The notes under the pieces: model-generated
What the model saw: the letters and a program-made list of their open reading frames with translations, nothing else
Database searches by the model: none
Told to the model about the DNA's origin: nothing
Made by a program: the position numbers and the translations under genes
Assembly: GCF_002165255.2 (NCBI RefSeq)
Contig: NZ_CP028561.1
Span: 372,001-436,000, forward strand
Length of the DNA: 64,000 nucleotides
Direction: 5' to 3'
DNA from: Acinetobacter sp. WCHA45
GTDB taxonomy: Bacteria; Pseudomonadota; Gammaproteobacteria; Pseudomonadales; Moraxellaceae
Part shown: positions 45,788 through 54,868 of the stretch, piece by piece
Layout: the number at the start of each line of letters is the position of its first letter
Numbering within the stretch: the first letter of the stretch is position 1

Positions 45788-48220
45788 TTATTCACTCTTG
45801 GTCTTGGCATTCGACTTTTTCTTTTTCACTTTCTTCTTTGGCTTTTCTTTGCTTTCAGACTTCGCAGAAGATTTTTTACCTGTTTTTTTGGTATAAGAAT
45901 TAGAACTTGATTTGCTCTTATCCTTTTTCTTACGCACAGGCTTTTCGCCATCTTCACTAACTTTAGCTGTTGTCGATTGTGGTTTGCCAAATACCTCTTC
46001 AGTGGTTGAAGCACGATTTGAAGTATTGGTTCTTGGCGCTTTTTGACGAATTGTACGTCCCAAATGCGTCAGTTGTTGAACCAATTGGAAGTCAATCTTA
46101 CGTTCTTCCAGATTTACGCCCGCCACTTGAATTTTGACTTCATCACCGAGGCTAAATGACTGTCCACGATTCTGACCAATCAAACTTTGGCTGGCTTGAT
46201 CATACAGGAAGAAGTCTTCACCGAGCTGACTGACATGAATCATGCCATCGACATAGAGGTCTTTCAGCGTCACAAATAGACCAAACTCAGTCACCGCACT
46301 AATGATACCAACAAACTCATCGCCTAAATGCTGTTGCATATAATGGCATTTCAACCATGTGGTGACGCTGCGTGAAGCTTCATCGGCTCGACGTTCAGTT
46401 TGTGAAAAATGCTCACCTGCATCATCTAAAGCCGCACCAGACAATGGATAAGCTTTCTTATCGAGATAGGCTTTAATTGCGCGGTGTAACAATAAATCTG
46501 GGTAACGACGAATTGGTGAAGTGAAATGCGTATAAGCTTCATAAGCAAGACCATAATGTCCTGCATTATTCGCACCATAATAGGCTTGCATCATTGAGCG
46601 TAATAACACTGCATGAATACTTGGCGCATCTAAACGATCTTTGGTCGCTTCAATCACGGCTTGGTAATCAGCTTGGGTTGGTTGCTCTGGAAATGGCAAA
46701 CCGAGTAATTTGACGAAATCACGGACTTTTTGAATACGTGAGAATTCTGGCGCTTCATGTACACGATACAACATTGGAATATCATGTTCTAATGAGTATT
46801 CAGCTGCGGCAACGTTCGCCAATAACATGCATTCTTCAATCAGTTTATGCGCATCATTACGAGTACGTGGCAAGATTTCTTTAATGCCGCCCAACTCATC
46901 AAAGGTCATGTAGGTTTCAATGGTTTCAAATTCCATCGCATGACGTTTGGCACGTAGTTCTTTTAGTGTCTGATACAGCTGGAATAGGGTATTTAACGAT
47001 TTATGAACGCTTTTATCTTGTGGAATGGCATCGGTTGCGCCGTCAAAATAAGCAGCCACCTGATTATAGGTCAAACGTGCTTTGGAATGCATCACCGCAG
47101 GGTAGAACTCATAACCTGTGACTTTACCTGCACGAGACAACTTTAAATCGCAGACCATACACAGACGGTCAACATGTGGATTGAGAGAACACAATCCATT
47201 CGATAATGCTTCTGGCAGCATTGGCAAAACAAAGTGTGGGAAATAAACCGATGTACCACGTTCTTCAGCTTCTTCATTTAAAGGTGAGCCTAAACGGACA
47301 TAATGGCTCACGTCTGCAATTGCCACGACAACACGGTAACCACCGCCTGCACGCTTCTCTGCATACACGGCATCGTCAAAGTCACGGGCATCTTCGCCAT
47401 CAATCGTGACGAGTGGTAAATCGCGTAAATCAACACGACCTTTGCGATCTTGTTCTGAAGGTTCTTTAAAACTCTCAGCTTCTTTAATGACGGCTTCTGG
47501 AAATTCATAAGGCAAACCAAATTCTAAAATGGTTTGCGGAATAATAATTTCAGTGTCAGCTTTGTCCGCCATAGACTGTACAACATGACCTGTCGCTAAT
47601 TCTTCACGAGTCGGGTAATCATCAATCGCAACACGTAGCATATCGCCAACTTTGGCATTGGCATGTTCAATCAATTCTTTTTCTAAGGTAATTGGTTGGT
47701 GCTGATTTGGATTGCTTGGCTGAATAAAGTATTCACCTTCATGTTCAGCGACTTTACCAATAATTTGTTTGACACGACGTTGAACGACTTCGGTAATAAA
47801 GCCCCAAGCTTTACCTTTACGGTCAACAGAAGTTTGGCGTACTTTAACGCGATCACCATTAAAGACTAGACGTAATTCACGTTCAGGTAAGAGTACATCA
47901 TCCTGACCTGCGATATTGGCCGTACCTAGACCTTTACTGTTGATATAGACCGTTGCTTCATGGTTTGGTAAATCGGTTGCAGGTTGGTATTTAAAACCAT
48001 CTTTCATTAACTGACCGTCGCGAACCATTGCACTTAAACGATGATTCAATGCATCAATACTTTTTTGATCTGGGATATTAAAGTGATCAACCAGTTCTGC
48101 ATGAGACTGTGCAGTTTTTAATTGTTCTAATGTAGTTAGAATAAGAGTTCGGCTAGGAATAGGATTATCGTAACGTTGCGCTTCTGCTTTTGCTTCGGGA
48201 TCAACCCAATTTGTAGTCAT
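45788..48220 (-). CDS. rnr: Ribonuclease R
   Basis: An 810-residue 3'-5' exoribonuclease that digests structured RNA. N-terminal helix-turn-helix and two cold-shock domains are followed by the RNB domain with the acidic cluster DGEDARDFDDAVY (metal-binding Asp residues). An S1 domain (GDEFVGIISAVTEFGLFVTLKDLYVDGMIHVSQL) follows, then a Lys/Ser-rich tail of about 90 residues that ends KKKVKKKKSNAKTKSE. The tail probably holds structured RNA and ribosomes. Single-gene unit. Confidence 0.96.
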   Translation of the reverse strand: MTTNWVDPEAKAEAQRYDNPIPSRTLILTTLEQLKTAQSHAELVDHFNIPDQKSIDALNHRLSAMVRDGQLMKDGFKYQPATDLPNHEATVYINSKGLGTANIAGQDDVLLPERELRLVFNGDRVKVRQTSVDRKGKAWGFITEVVQRRVKQIIGKVAEHEGEYFIQPSNPNQHQPITLEKELIEHANAKVGDMLRVAIDDYPTREELATGHVVQSMADKADTEIIIPQTILEFGLPYEFPEAVIKEAESFKEPSEQDRKGRVDLRDLPLVTIDGEDARDFDDAVYAEKRAGGGYRVVVAIADVSHYVRLGSPLNEEAEERGTSVYFPHFVLPMLPEALSNGLCSLNPHVDRLCMVCDLKLSRAGKVTGYEFYPAVMHSKARLTYNQVAAYFDGATDAIPQDKSVHKSLNTLFQLYQTLKELRAKRHAMEFETIETYMTFDELGGIKEILPRTRNDAHKLIEECMLLANVAAAEYSLEHDIPMLYRVHEAPEFSRIQKVRDFVKLLGLPFPEQPTQADYQAVIEATKDRLDAPSIHAVLLRSMMQAYYGANNAGHYGLAYEAYTHFTSPIRRYPDLLLHRAIKAYLDKKAYPLSGAALDDAGEHFSQTERRADEASRSVTTWLKCHYMQQHLGDEFVGIISAVTEFGLFVTLKDLYVDGMIHVSQLGEDFFLYDQASQSLIGQNRGQSFSLGDEVKIQVAGVNLEERKIDFQLVQQLTHLGRTIRQKAPRTNTSNRASTTEEVFGKPQSTTAKVSEDGEKPVRKKKDKSKSSSNSYTKKTGKKSSAKSESKEKPKKKVKKKKSNAKTKSE

Positions 48221-48436
48221 ATCGTTTCATTTCACATCTGGCAGATCGGTTTAGCATAAGTCATTCAAACTTTAACTGCACGTCAAAGATTGCAAGATTC
48301 TGTTTATTGTCCAATCTGAATAAAGGAGAGAACACTATATTAACAAGCGTTGAGTTAAAAAATGCTGAAAATATGCGGAAATTGATTAAAAAGTATTTGA
48401 TTGAACTGAAAAAGCAGAAAAAAACAGGAACATCCC

Positions 48437-48465
48437 TTGTGTAATGCGGTTTTAGTTTGTATTAT
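48437..48465 (+). promoter_or_regulatory. Promoter of the tRNA-Ser gene
   Basis: TTGTGT (48437-48442), 17 bases, TATTAT (48460-48465), 14 bases before the tRNA. Confidence 0.65.
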
Positions 48466-48479
48466 TGCGCTCGTGTTAC

Positions 48480-48569
48480 GGTGAGATGGGTGAGTGGCTG
48501 AAACCACATCCCTGCTAAGGATGCATACGGGTAACTGTATCGAGGGTTCGAATCCCTCTCTCACCGCCA
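48480..48569 (+). tRNA. tRNA-Ser (anticodon GCU)
   Basis: A class II tRNA of 90 bases. GGTGAGA (5') pairs with TCTCACC (48559-48565), followed by encoded GCCA. The anticodon loop CTGCTAA gives GCU for AGC/AGU codons. A long variable arm (TACGGGTAACTGTA) and the TTCGAAT T-loop are present. Confidence 0.96.
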
Positions 48570-48580
48570 CTTTACTTAAA

Positions 48581-48657
48581 GCGCTCATAGCTCAGCTGGA
48601 TAGAGCACTTGGCTACGAACTAAGGGGTCGGGAGTTCGAATCTCTCTGAGCGCACCA
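48581..48657 (+). tRNA. tRNA-Arg (anticodon ACG), copy 1
   Basis: 77 bases with GCGCTCA acceptor arm, D-arm AGCTCAGCTGG, anticodon loop CTACGAA (ACG, to be edited to ICG), TTCGAAT loop and encoded ACCA. Eleven bases after tRNA-Ser. Confidence 0.96.
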
Positions 48658-48702
48658 AGTAAAGATTAATGTAACACACGCCTGAATAGGCACATAAGTA
48701 AT

Positions 48703-48779
48703 GCGCTCATAGCTCAGCTGGATAGAGCACTTGGCTACGAACTAAGGGGTCGGGAGTTCGAATCTCTCTGAGCGCACCA
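48703..48779 (+). tRNA. tRNA-Arg (anticodon ACG), copy 2
   Basis: Identical over all 77 bases to copy 1; 45 bases downstream of it. It is followed by a terminator, so the tRNA-Ser and first two Arg genes probably form one transcript. Confidence 0.96.
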
Positions 48780-48789
48780 ACTTAATAGA

Positions 48790-48815
48790 AGAAACCGCTT
48801 AATTGCGGTTTTTTT
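48790..48815 (+). terminator. Terminator after the first tRNA group
   Basis: AAACCGC-TTAATT-GCGGTTT hairpin followed by TTTTT. Confidence 0.85.
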
Positions 48816-49020
48816 GTGCCTTTAAGTTGGAATAGTTAAACGATAAAATATCTATTTGATGTTCAAATTAAGGCGCTTCATTTTTTTATTAATAATAAAA
48901 TCAGTTGCTTATGCTGTTTTTAAATATAATAACTATTGTGTTATAAACTTGTAACGATCAATCTATCACCATTTGATTTCTATTTTATTAAAAAACACTT
49001 ATCGATAGGGAAAAAATGCG

Positions 49021-49026
49021 TATAAT
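49021..49026 (+). promoter_or_regulatory. -10 box for the third tRNA-Arg
   Basis: A perfect TATAAT 17 bases before tRNA-Arg copy 3, in GCGTATAATGCGC, with a poor -35. It lies beyond a terminator, so copy 3 seems to have its own promoter. The 200 bases before it are AT-rich with no gene. Confidence 0.6.
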
Positions 49027-49042
49027 GCGCTCCATCAAATAT

Positions 49043-49119
49043 GCGCTCATAGCTCAGCTGGATAGAGCACTTGGCTACGAACTAAGGGGTCGGGAGTTCG
49101 AATCTCTCTGAGCGCACCA
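49043..49119 (+). tRNA. tRNA-Arg (anticodon ACG), copy 3
   Basis: Identical over 77 bases to copies 1 and 2. Followed by its own terminator, which closely resembles that behind copy 2. Confidence 0.96.
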
Positions 49120-49149
49120 ATTTGAATTTATCGAAAGATAAAGATTGAA

Positions 49150-49178
49150 AAAAACCGCTTAAATGCGGTTTTTTTGTG
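49150..49178 (+). terminator. Terminator after tRNA-Arg copy 3
   Basis: AAAACCGC-TTAAAT-GCGGTTTTTTT. With the GTGCCTT that follows, it repeats the terminator at 48790 almost exactly. Confidence 0.85.
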
Positions 49179-49180
49179 CC

Positions 49181-50482
49181 TTACATTTTTGTTTTAATTT
49201 TCTGAACAAACACAGTATTACCACCAACTGCGGGGAGTACATCATGATAGGGTAAACTTCGCATAGCCCTTAATAAAAAGGGTGCTTTTTCATCAATTTT
49301 CATTGAGCTAGTGATTTTAAATAAAGTACCTTGATTAAGCTCTGAGGCAATCATTTTTCCTTTAATCAATCGTAAATCACCACCATTGGCATAAAAGTTA
49401 TTTTCAACAGTATTTGGATAGTTGAAATGCAGCTTAAATGCAAAAGGAATATTAATCACACCTAAACCCACATTCACTTGAATATCCGCATCTTGACCCT
49501 GATTTTGGATTGGAGAGGTGATGATTTTCTTGATTTGTCTTGGAAATAATTCTTGATAGGCTAAAGGGTTTAACCATTTATTTAATCGCTGTGTTGGCTG
49601 TTGATAAAACTGATAGGTGGTGGTGAAGCGCATGGCTTCACGTCCATGGGTGTACAAAATACTAGTCGGTGCATGTAGGTAGCTTACAGGCTGCTGTGCA
49701 GTCTGACTCAGTTGTGCAATCTTAGCCAATTGAGCTTCATTTAATTGAGGGCTTGGTATTTGTCCTGAATTTAAGGCAACGATATTCTGTTTAATAAAGC
49801 GTGTTCGAAGTGATTCTAGGATAAAAGCATTGGTTGAGCTTGGAATCCCTAATTTGACCTCTGGAATCGCATTCAGAATTTTTTTAAAAATAAAACCTTT
49901 AGGTTGATTTAAATCTCCCCACTGGGTGAGCGTAATTAAAGTTCGATGATCATCTAAGGCAAACCATTCAAACTTTCCTAAACCGTATGGAATAGGAGAA
50001 TCAATCACTAAACTGGAAATACTGTTCGATTTAATCTGATGCTGTAAGGTAACGTCTTCATTAAAATTGAGCACTGGAATAGGCGTTGGAATGGAGACAC
50101 GATATTTCATTTTTACAGTATTGCCAGATTGTTCTAGTATTTTGGCCGATTTAAGTGTTGGAAATAGACCGACATAGTGATTAAAGTCAGTCAGGGTCTT
50201 AGTAACCTGTTGTACATTGGTAGGAACAATAAGTGCTGCGGATGTAAAACTGGCGTTTGGTTGTGAATTGGATTTGAGAGTGGGGAGGTTAGTTTTAGTT
50301 GTTGGATGCGCATAAATGAAAATATTATTTTGCGTGTAGTTTGCCAAAAGCTGGGGGTTATTTTGAAAAGGTTGTAAAGCGCTTGGGATATTGTCTGTCC
50401 ATGTCATGATTTGAGTAAAACCAATTTGACTGATCCCGAATAAAATACCTGTACATAGCAGGCGGGTAAAATAAGACATCAC
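49181..50482 (-). CDS. Exported START/SRPBCC-like protein, two domains
   Basis: 433 residues with a signal peptide (MSYFTRLLCTGILFGISQIGFT). The middle part, VPTNVQQVTKTLTDFNHYVGLFPTLKSAKILEQSGNTVKMKYRVSIPTPIPVLNFNEDVTLQHQ, has the look of a polyketide-cyclase/START hydrophobic pocket domain. The C-terminal half repeats the theme more weakly (REAMRFTTTYQFYQQPTQRL..., FAFKLHFNYPNTVENNFYANGGDLRL). A lipid- or isoprenoid-binding role in the periplasm is plausible but unproven. Function not recognised; transcribed alone. Confidence 0.6.
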   Translation of the reverse strand: MMSYFTRLLCTGILFGISQIGFTQIMTWTDNIPSALQPFQNNPQLLANYTQNNIFIYAHPTTKTNLPTLKSNSQPNASFTSAALIVPTNVQQVTKTLTDFNHYVGLFPTLKSAKILEQSGNTVKMKYRVSIPTPIPVLNFNEDVTLQHQIKSNSISSLVIDSPIPYGLGKFEWFALDDHRTLITLTQWGDLNQPKGFIFKKILNAIPEVKLGIPSSTNAFILESLRTRFIKQNIVALNSGQIPSPQLNEAQLAKIAQLSQTAQQPVSYLHAPTSILYTHGREAMRFTTTYQFYQQPTQRLNKWLNPLAYQELFPRQIKKIITSPIQNQGQDADIQVNVGLGVINIPFAFKLHFNYPNTVENNFYANGGDLRLIKGKMIASELNQGTLFKITSSMKIDEKAPFLLRAMRSLPYHDVLPAVGGNTVFVQKIKTKM

Positions 50483-50674
50483 ATTCCTTTGATTTTTTAT
50501 AAGTGACTGAGTTAGAAATTCAGCATTTCAATCTTGATCAATGCCAGTAAATTGGAAAATAGTTATAAATTTTTTTGTGTGTAAAGAATAGCCATATTGT
50601 GTAAAACAACGTCTTAGCCCCTAAACTGGTGTAATATTTACGCCCATCCATGATGAAACAAATTGAAATCAAAA

Positions 50675-51172
50675 ATGTCTGAACAACGTCCAACTGTATC
50701 TGTGCGCTATTATCTTAATTTAGAAGAATCACAAGATGGTTTTGCTCTTGTCACTTTTGGTAAAAAGACCTTTAGTCGTTTTCTAACACCTGTTATTAGT
50801 ATTGCAATTATTGGTTGGGGAATCTATTTAGGTTTCTCAGACGTTGGTCGTTATTACGTTGCATTAGGTGCTTTTTTTCTGATTATGCAAGGATTGATGC
50901 GCTATTGGTTGTTACCGATGTTGTTTAAACGTCAATTTGTTCGCTACCAATTTGGAAAAAGTGAGCAGGGAATTGACCTTTATCAAGATCATTTTGAACT
51001 TTATTCAACAGGTAAAAAGCAAATAGCGCAGTATGCTGAGGTGCAATCTTTTGCAGTTGGAAAGCTCACGTATATGTTAGAGCTGAAGAATCATACCGTC
51101 ATTATTGTTCCAAAGCGTTCATTCAATGATCCAGCAGATCAAACCAAATTTGAAAATAGTTTTAAAAAATAA
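50675..51172 (+). CDS. YcxB-like two-helix membrane protein
   Basis: 165 residues, with a soluble N-terminus, two close transmembrane helices (LTPVISIAIIGWGIYLGF and YYVALGAFFLIMQGLMRYWLLPMLF) and a C-terminal cytoplasmic domain (GIDLYQDHFELYSTGKKQIAQYAEVQSF...MLELKNHTVIIVPKRSF). That ending is typical of the YcxB-like C-terminal domain. ATG at 50675 is taken in preference to TTG at 50663. Thirty-three bases before the FAA hydrolase gene, so possibly cotranscribed. Function unknown. Confidence 0.65.
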   Translation: MSEQRPTVSVRYYLNLEESQDGFALVTFGKKTFSRFLTPVISIAIIGWGIYLGFSDVGRYYVALGAFFLIMQGLMRYWLLPMLFKRQFVRYQFGKSEQGIDLYQDHFELYSTGKKQIAQYAEVQSFAVGKLTYMLELKNHTVIIVPKRSFNDPADQTKFENSFKK

Positions 51173-51205
51173 CTTCATTCGCGATTTAAGGAACAAGGAG
51201 CTTTT

Positions 51206-51847
51206 ATGAGCACACGTCCGTCAAAAATTGTTTGTGTAGGCAGAAATTATGCTGAACATGCGAAAGAACTAGGTAATGCAATTCCTGATCGCCCAATTTT
51301 ATTTATCAAACCACCAAGTAGTTTGAGTAGCTTAGCCCAAGGTGCCCGTTGGAATCAGGCTTTGGGTGAATGTCATTTTGAATGTGAAATTTGTTTGCAG
51401 ATCGCACACCCATTGTCGCAGGAAACCAATCCAAGCAAAGCTTTAGAAGCGATTGGTGCTGTGACTTTAGGGTTGGATTTAACTTTACGTGATTTGCAGA
51501 ATGACTTAAAAGCGAAAGGGCAGCCTTGGGAGCGAGCAAAAGCTTTTGACGGTGCATGTATCTTGGCAGACTGGGTTGAAGCGGATGAAATTGGCGATTT
51601 ACAACAGTTAGAGCTTGTTTTAATGATTAATGGCGTTGAACGCCAACATGGTTTTAGCCAAGACATGATTTTTGATATTGGTGCATTATTGGTTGAAATT
51701 AATCAGTCATTTAGTTTGGAAGCGGGTGATGTTATTATGACGGGTACGCCTGCTGGCGTCGGGGCATTACACCCAAATGATCAATTAACTATGAAACTAA
51801 TAACCCAATCAGGAGAATATGATTGGGATACATTTGTTCAAGCATAA
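51206..51847 (+). CDS. Fumarylacetoacetate hydrolase family protein
   Basis: 213 residues with the FAH fold. The metal ligands are likely Glu in ECHFECEICLQI and Asp in GLDLTLRDLQ. The catalytic region is MTGTPAGVGAL near the C-terminus. The family covers hydrolases, isomerases and oxaloacetate or acylpyruvate decarboxylases (YcgM-like); the small size and GRNYAEHAKELGNAIPDRPILFIKPPSSL start fit the acylpyruvase-like group. The substrate is not settled. A clear terminator follows downstream. Confidence 0.87.
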   Translation: MSTRPSKIVCVGRNYAEHAKELGNAIPDRPILFIKPPSSLSSLAQGARWNQALGECHFECEICLQIAHPLSQETNPSKALEAIGAVTLGLDLTLRDLQNDLKAKGQPWERAKAFDGACILADWVEADEIGDLQQLELVLMINGVERQHGFSQDMIFDIGALLVEINQSFSLEAGDVIMTGTPAGVGALHPNDQLTMKLITQSGEYDWDTFVQA

Positions 51848-51913
51848 TGATTAAAAACACGTGCTGTTAATAAATAGCGTCTACCTAATTTCGTATAAGC
51901 GAGATAGTAAAAG

Positions 51914-51940
51914 AAAGACCTCAGTTGAGGTCTTTTCTTT
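51914..51940. terminator. Terminator between convergent genes
   Basis: AAAGACCTCA-gt-TGAGGTCTTT (51914-51935), with TTCTTTT after and A-rich sequence before. Confidence 0.82.
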
Positions 51941-53190
51941 TACTTCTGTTCAAAGATCGTCGAAAGAGGAATCGAAAGTTTTGCAGCTAAATAATCATTA
52001 CTCTCGATGAGGGCTGGGCCAAGTCGTTCCATCCATTCATCATCCTGATGCACATTGAGAACATCGGGGCGTAGAGGTAACGGATATGGAAGTGCGGTAA
52101 AGAAACTCCAGAAATCGACTTGCGCAAGATTTCTAGCCAATACATACTCATCGTTGTCTGTACGTTTGACTAAATTCTGTTTTTCTAACTGTAAGATATA
52201 TGCAGGTAAACGTCCTAATTCACCACGTCCAATAATCCCAACAAGTTCTTGTTCACTGACACTTTCTCCAATTTGTTGCTTTTTATAAAATAACTCCAAT
52301 ATGTCTAATAACATTAAGATAGGATGACGCTTTTGTTCTTTATCTGAATGAAAAGCAGTCAGTGCATAACTGATTTCTACGCCTAATAAGATAATGTTCC
52401 AAGACAAATAAATCCACAGAAGGAAGATTGGAACAGCAGCAAAAGCACCATACACAATTTCATAACTGGTGAAATTACTCATAATCCAGCCAAAGAAATT
52501 TTTTAAAATTTCAAATACTGTTGCGCTAAAACATGCAGCAATAACAGCGGAAAGAATAGGGACGCTACGATTAGGAATGGTCCAGTAAAGAATGAAAAAG
52601 CCAACAATTGTAAGTAGGAATGAAATAAGCCATAAAAGGAAGGAGCCATCTAATTGATAGCCCGCAAAATTATTGCTCAGAATATTCATTGAGGCGACAG
52701 TAGATGAAAGTACAAAAGCACTGCCTAGAATGATTGGACCTAAAGAGATGATTGTCCAATAACGCATAAAACCAACAAGACCTGTTCGAGTTTCTTTGAC
52801 ACGCCAAATACGATTAAAGACATTTTCGATTGAGGTGAGCATAAGTACGGTGGTCACAAACAGAAATAGCACCCCAATAATTGTGAGATTACTGGATTTA
52901 TCTGTAAATGCGTTCAATGCTTTGTCAAAGGCAATGGTACTTTTTGGTAAAAAATTACTGTAAATCAATTGCTGTAGTTGTTGTCGAGCAGGCTCTAAAG
53001 CTTTAATTGATGAGATAATGACTAAGAAAACGGTCAGCATTGGAACAACTGCAAACAAGGTGGTGTAGGTGAGTCCTCCAGCTTGTTCTCTACAGCGATC
53101 AGCTTCGAAACGCCGTAACACAAATACAATAAATTGAAACCATGTTTTTTCTAAAAAAGGCAGATTTTTTAGATAACGATTTAAGATCAT
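51940..53190 (-). CDS. YihY/UPF0761 family inner-membrane protein
   Basis: A 416-residue protein with six or seven transmembrane helices. The conserved family parts are RCREQAGGLTYTTLFAVVPMLTVFL, IENVFNRIWRVKETR and AVPIFLLWIYLSWNIILLGVEISYAL. The family was once called ribonuclease BN in error. A winged-helix-like cytoplasmic part (KKQQIGESVSEQELVGIIGRGELGRLPAYILQLEKQNLVKR) makes up the C-terminal third. Function unknown. Confidence 0.88.
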   Translation of the reverse strand: MILNRYLKNLPFLEKTWFQFIVFVLRRFEADRCREQAGGLTYTTLFAVVPMLTVFLVIISSIKALEPARQQLQQLIYSNFLPKSTIAFDKALNAFTDKSSNLTIIGVLFLFVTTVLMLTSIENVFNRIWRVKETRTGLVGFMRYWTIISLGPIILGSAFVLSSTVASMNILSNNFAGYQLDGSFLLWLISFLLTIVGFFILYWTIPNRSVPILSAVIAACFSATVFEILKNFFGWIMSNFTSYEIVYGAFAAVPIFLLWIYLSWNIILLGVEISYALTAFHSDKEQKRHPILMLLDILELFYKKQQIGESVSEQELVGIIGRGELGRLPAYILQLEKQNLVKRTDNDEYVLARNLAQVDFWSFFTALPYPLPLRPDVLNVHQDDEWMERLGPALIESNDYLAAKLSIPLSTIFEQK

Positions 53191-53302
53191 GGGTTCTATC
53201 CTAGTTATTTTTAATAAAATCCTGTGTTAGCACAGCATTGACTACAGCTAAAAAGAGGAAAAATGTCGTATAGTGTTCTTTTTAACAAAATTTATTAAAG
53301 TG

Positions 53303-53902
53303 ATGCAACCTTACGTTCTTGTTCTTTATTACAGTAAATATGGTTCAACTCGAGAAATGGCTCATCTAATTGCCGATGGAATTGAGTCTTCTGGTATCAC
53401 AGCTCGTATTCGAACCGTTCCTAATCTCGCAACTGTTGTTACCCAAGCAGAACCAAGCATTCCTGTAGAGGGGGATGTTTATTGTACTTTAGATGATTTG
53501 ACGTATTGCTCAGGTTTGGCACTTGGTTCACCAACACGTTTTGGCAACATGGCCAGTGAGATGAAGTATTTCTGGGATCAAACCACCAGTTTATGGCTGA
53601 ATGGCGCATTGCACAATAAACCAGCATGTGTGTTTACCTCTTCTGGCTCGATGCATGGTGGGCAGGAAAGTACTTTGCTGAGCATGTTGCCGCCATTATT
53701 TCATCATGGCATGGTGATACTGGGCTTACCCAACTCAATTCCTGCATTATCCAATACCAAAACAGGCGGCACACCCTATGGTGCAAGTCATGTCAGTGGG
53801 CCTCGCCATGACCAGAGCCTAAGTCAGGATGAAAAAATCCTTTGTGAAGCGCAGGGCAAACGTTTAGGTGATGTCGTAAAAGCGTTGTTAGGAAAAGTTT
53901 AG
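53303..53902 (+). CDS. wrbA: NAD(P)H:quinone oxidoreductase, WrbA type
   Basis: 199 residues with a flavodoxin fold. The FMN loop is YYSKYGSTREMA. GSPTRFGNMASEMKYFWDQTTSLW is the WrbA signature, and SSGSMHGGQESTLLSM the second FMN-binding region. It reduces quinones by two electrons. The frame is open from 53273, but ATG 53303 (after a GTG) gives the proper flavodoxin start MQPYVLVLYYSKYG. A terminator separates it from convergent lgt. Confidence 0.9.
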   Translation: MQPYVLVLYYSKYGSTREMAHLIADGIESSGITARIRTVPNLATVVTQAEPSIPVEGDVYCTLDDLTYCSGLALGSPTRFGNMASEMKYFWDQTTSLWLNGALHNKPACVFTSSGSMHGGQESTLLSMLPPLFHHGMVILGLPNSIPALSNTKTGGTPYGASHVSGPRHDQSLSQDEKILCEAQGKRLGDVVKALLGKV

Positions 53903-53909
53903 ATCTAAA

Positions 53910-53931
53910 AATGGGAGCATCTGCTCCCATT
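53910..53931. terminator. Terminator between wrbA and lgt
   Basis: ATGGGAGCA-tc-TGCTCCCAT (53911-53930), A-run before, T-rich after. Suits both convergent genes. Confidence 0.82.
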
Positions 53932-53934
53932 ATT

Positions 53935-54747
53935 TTATTTTTTAATTTGCCAATCGTAGATTTTTTTCTGATAGGCATACCACATCATCCACAGTCCAAT
54001 CAGTAACATTGGTACAGTGAGAATCTGACCTTTAGTCATCCAACCGAATAGAATAAAACCTTGATCTGCATCGGGCTGACGGAAGAACTCCATAAAGAAA
54101 CGTGCAACTCCGTAGCCCATTAGGAATAATGCTGAAACCGCCATACGAGGACGTGGTTTAGCACTAAACCACCAAAGTATGATAAATAGAATCAGACCTT
54201 CACAGAGCGCTTGATAAATTTGCGACGGATGGCGAACTAAACCTAAAGGATCAGTTGGAAAAATCATACCAAATGGATAGCTAAGGTCTTGAACTTGACG
54301 ACCATACAATTCACCACCAATAAAATTACCGATACGACCAAACATCAAACCTGTCGGTACACAGGGTGCAATAAAGTCCAAGGTTTGAAACCATGTTTTC
54401 TGATATTTCTTACACCAGAATAGCATTGCGATCATGACACCCAAGAAACCGCCGTGAAAGCTCATTCCACCTGTCCAGACTTGGAATAACCAAAGCGGGT
54501 TTTCTAAGAATTTGCCAAACTCATAAAACAAGACATAGCCAATACGACCACCAAGTACGACGCCTAGAGCGCCATAAAACACCAGATCGGAGACCATATC
54601 GGCAGTCCAACCATCACGTTGTTTAGCACGATAAGAGGCTAAGCCCCAAGCGCATAAAAATGCCAAGAGATACATCAATCCGTACCAGTGTACCTTGACT
54701 GGCCCTAAACTCAGTGCCACTGGATCAATATTTGGATAGGTCAGCAT
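53935..54747 (-). CDS. lgt: Prolipoprotein diacylglyceryl transferase
   Basis: A 270-residue inner-membrane enzyme that moves diacylglycerol from phosphatidylglycerol to the lipobox Cys of prolipoproteins. The Lgt signature GRIGNFIGGELYGR lies near residue 140, and HGGFLGVMIA contains the essential His. Seven membrane helices are visible. Its substrates in this window include the TatT-like lipoprotein and possibly the PhoX-type protein. Confidence 0.97.
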   Translation of the reverse strand: MLTYPNIDPVALSLGPVKVHWYGLMYLLAFLCAWGLASYRAKQRDGWTADMVSDLVFYGALGVVLGGRIGYVLFYEFGKFLENPLWLFQVWTGGMSFHGGFLGVMIAMLFWCKKYQKTWFQTLDFIAPCVPTGLMFGRIGNFIGGELYGRQVQDLSYPFGMIFPTDPLGLVRHPSQIYQALCEGLILFIILWWFSAKPRPRMAVSALFLMGYGVARFFMEFFRQPDADQGFILFGWMTKGQILTVPMLLIGLWMMWYAYQKKIYDWQIKK

Positions 54748-54868
54748 TGCTGTTCCTCAATTTAGAATTTGAAATTAAGTTTTGAGCAGATTGTAGCGGA
54801 ATGATGTGAAAAATGTTGTACATTCAATGTGAAAGTCAACAGACGCTAAATGAGTGAAAACAGAATCA

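Noticed and set aside
48355..48588. Minus-strand open frame of 77 codons across the tRNA-Ser gene
   Set aside because: It runs through a well-formed tRNA on the opposite strand and has no ribosome site or recognisable protein features.
48581..49119. Regularly repeated 77-base units that could look like a repeat array
   Set aside because: They are complete, identical tRNA-Arg genes with ACG anticodons and unequal spacing, not CRISPR or satellite repeats.
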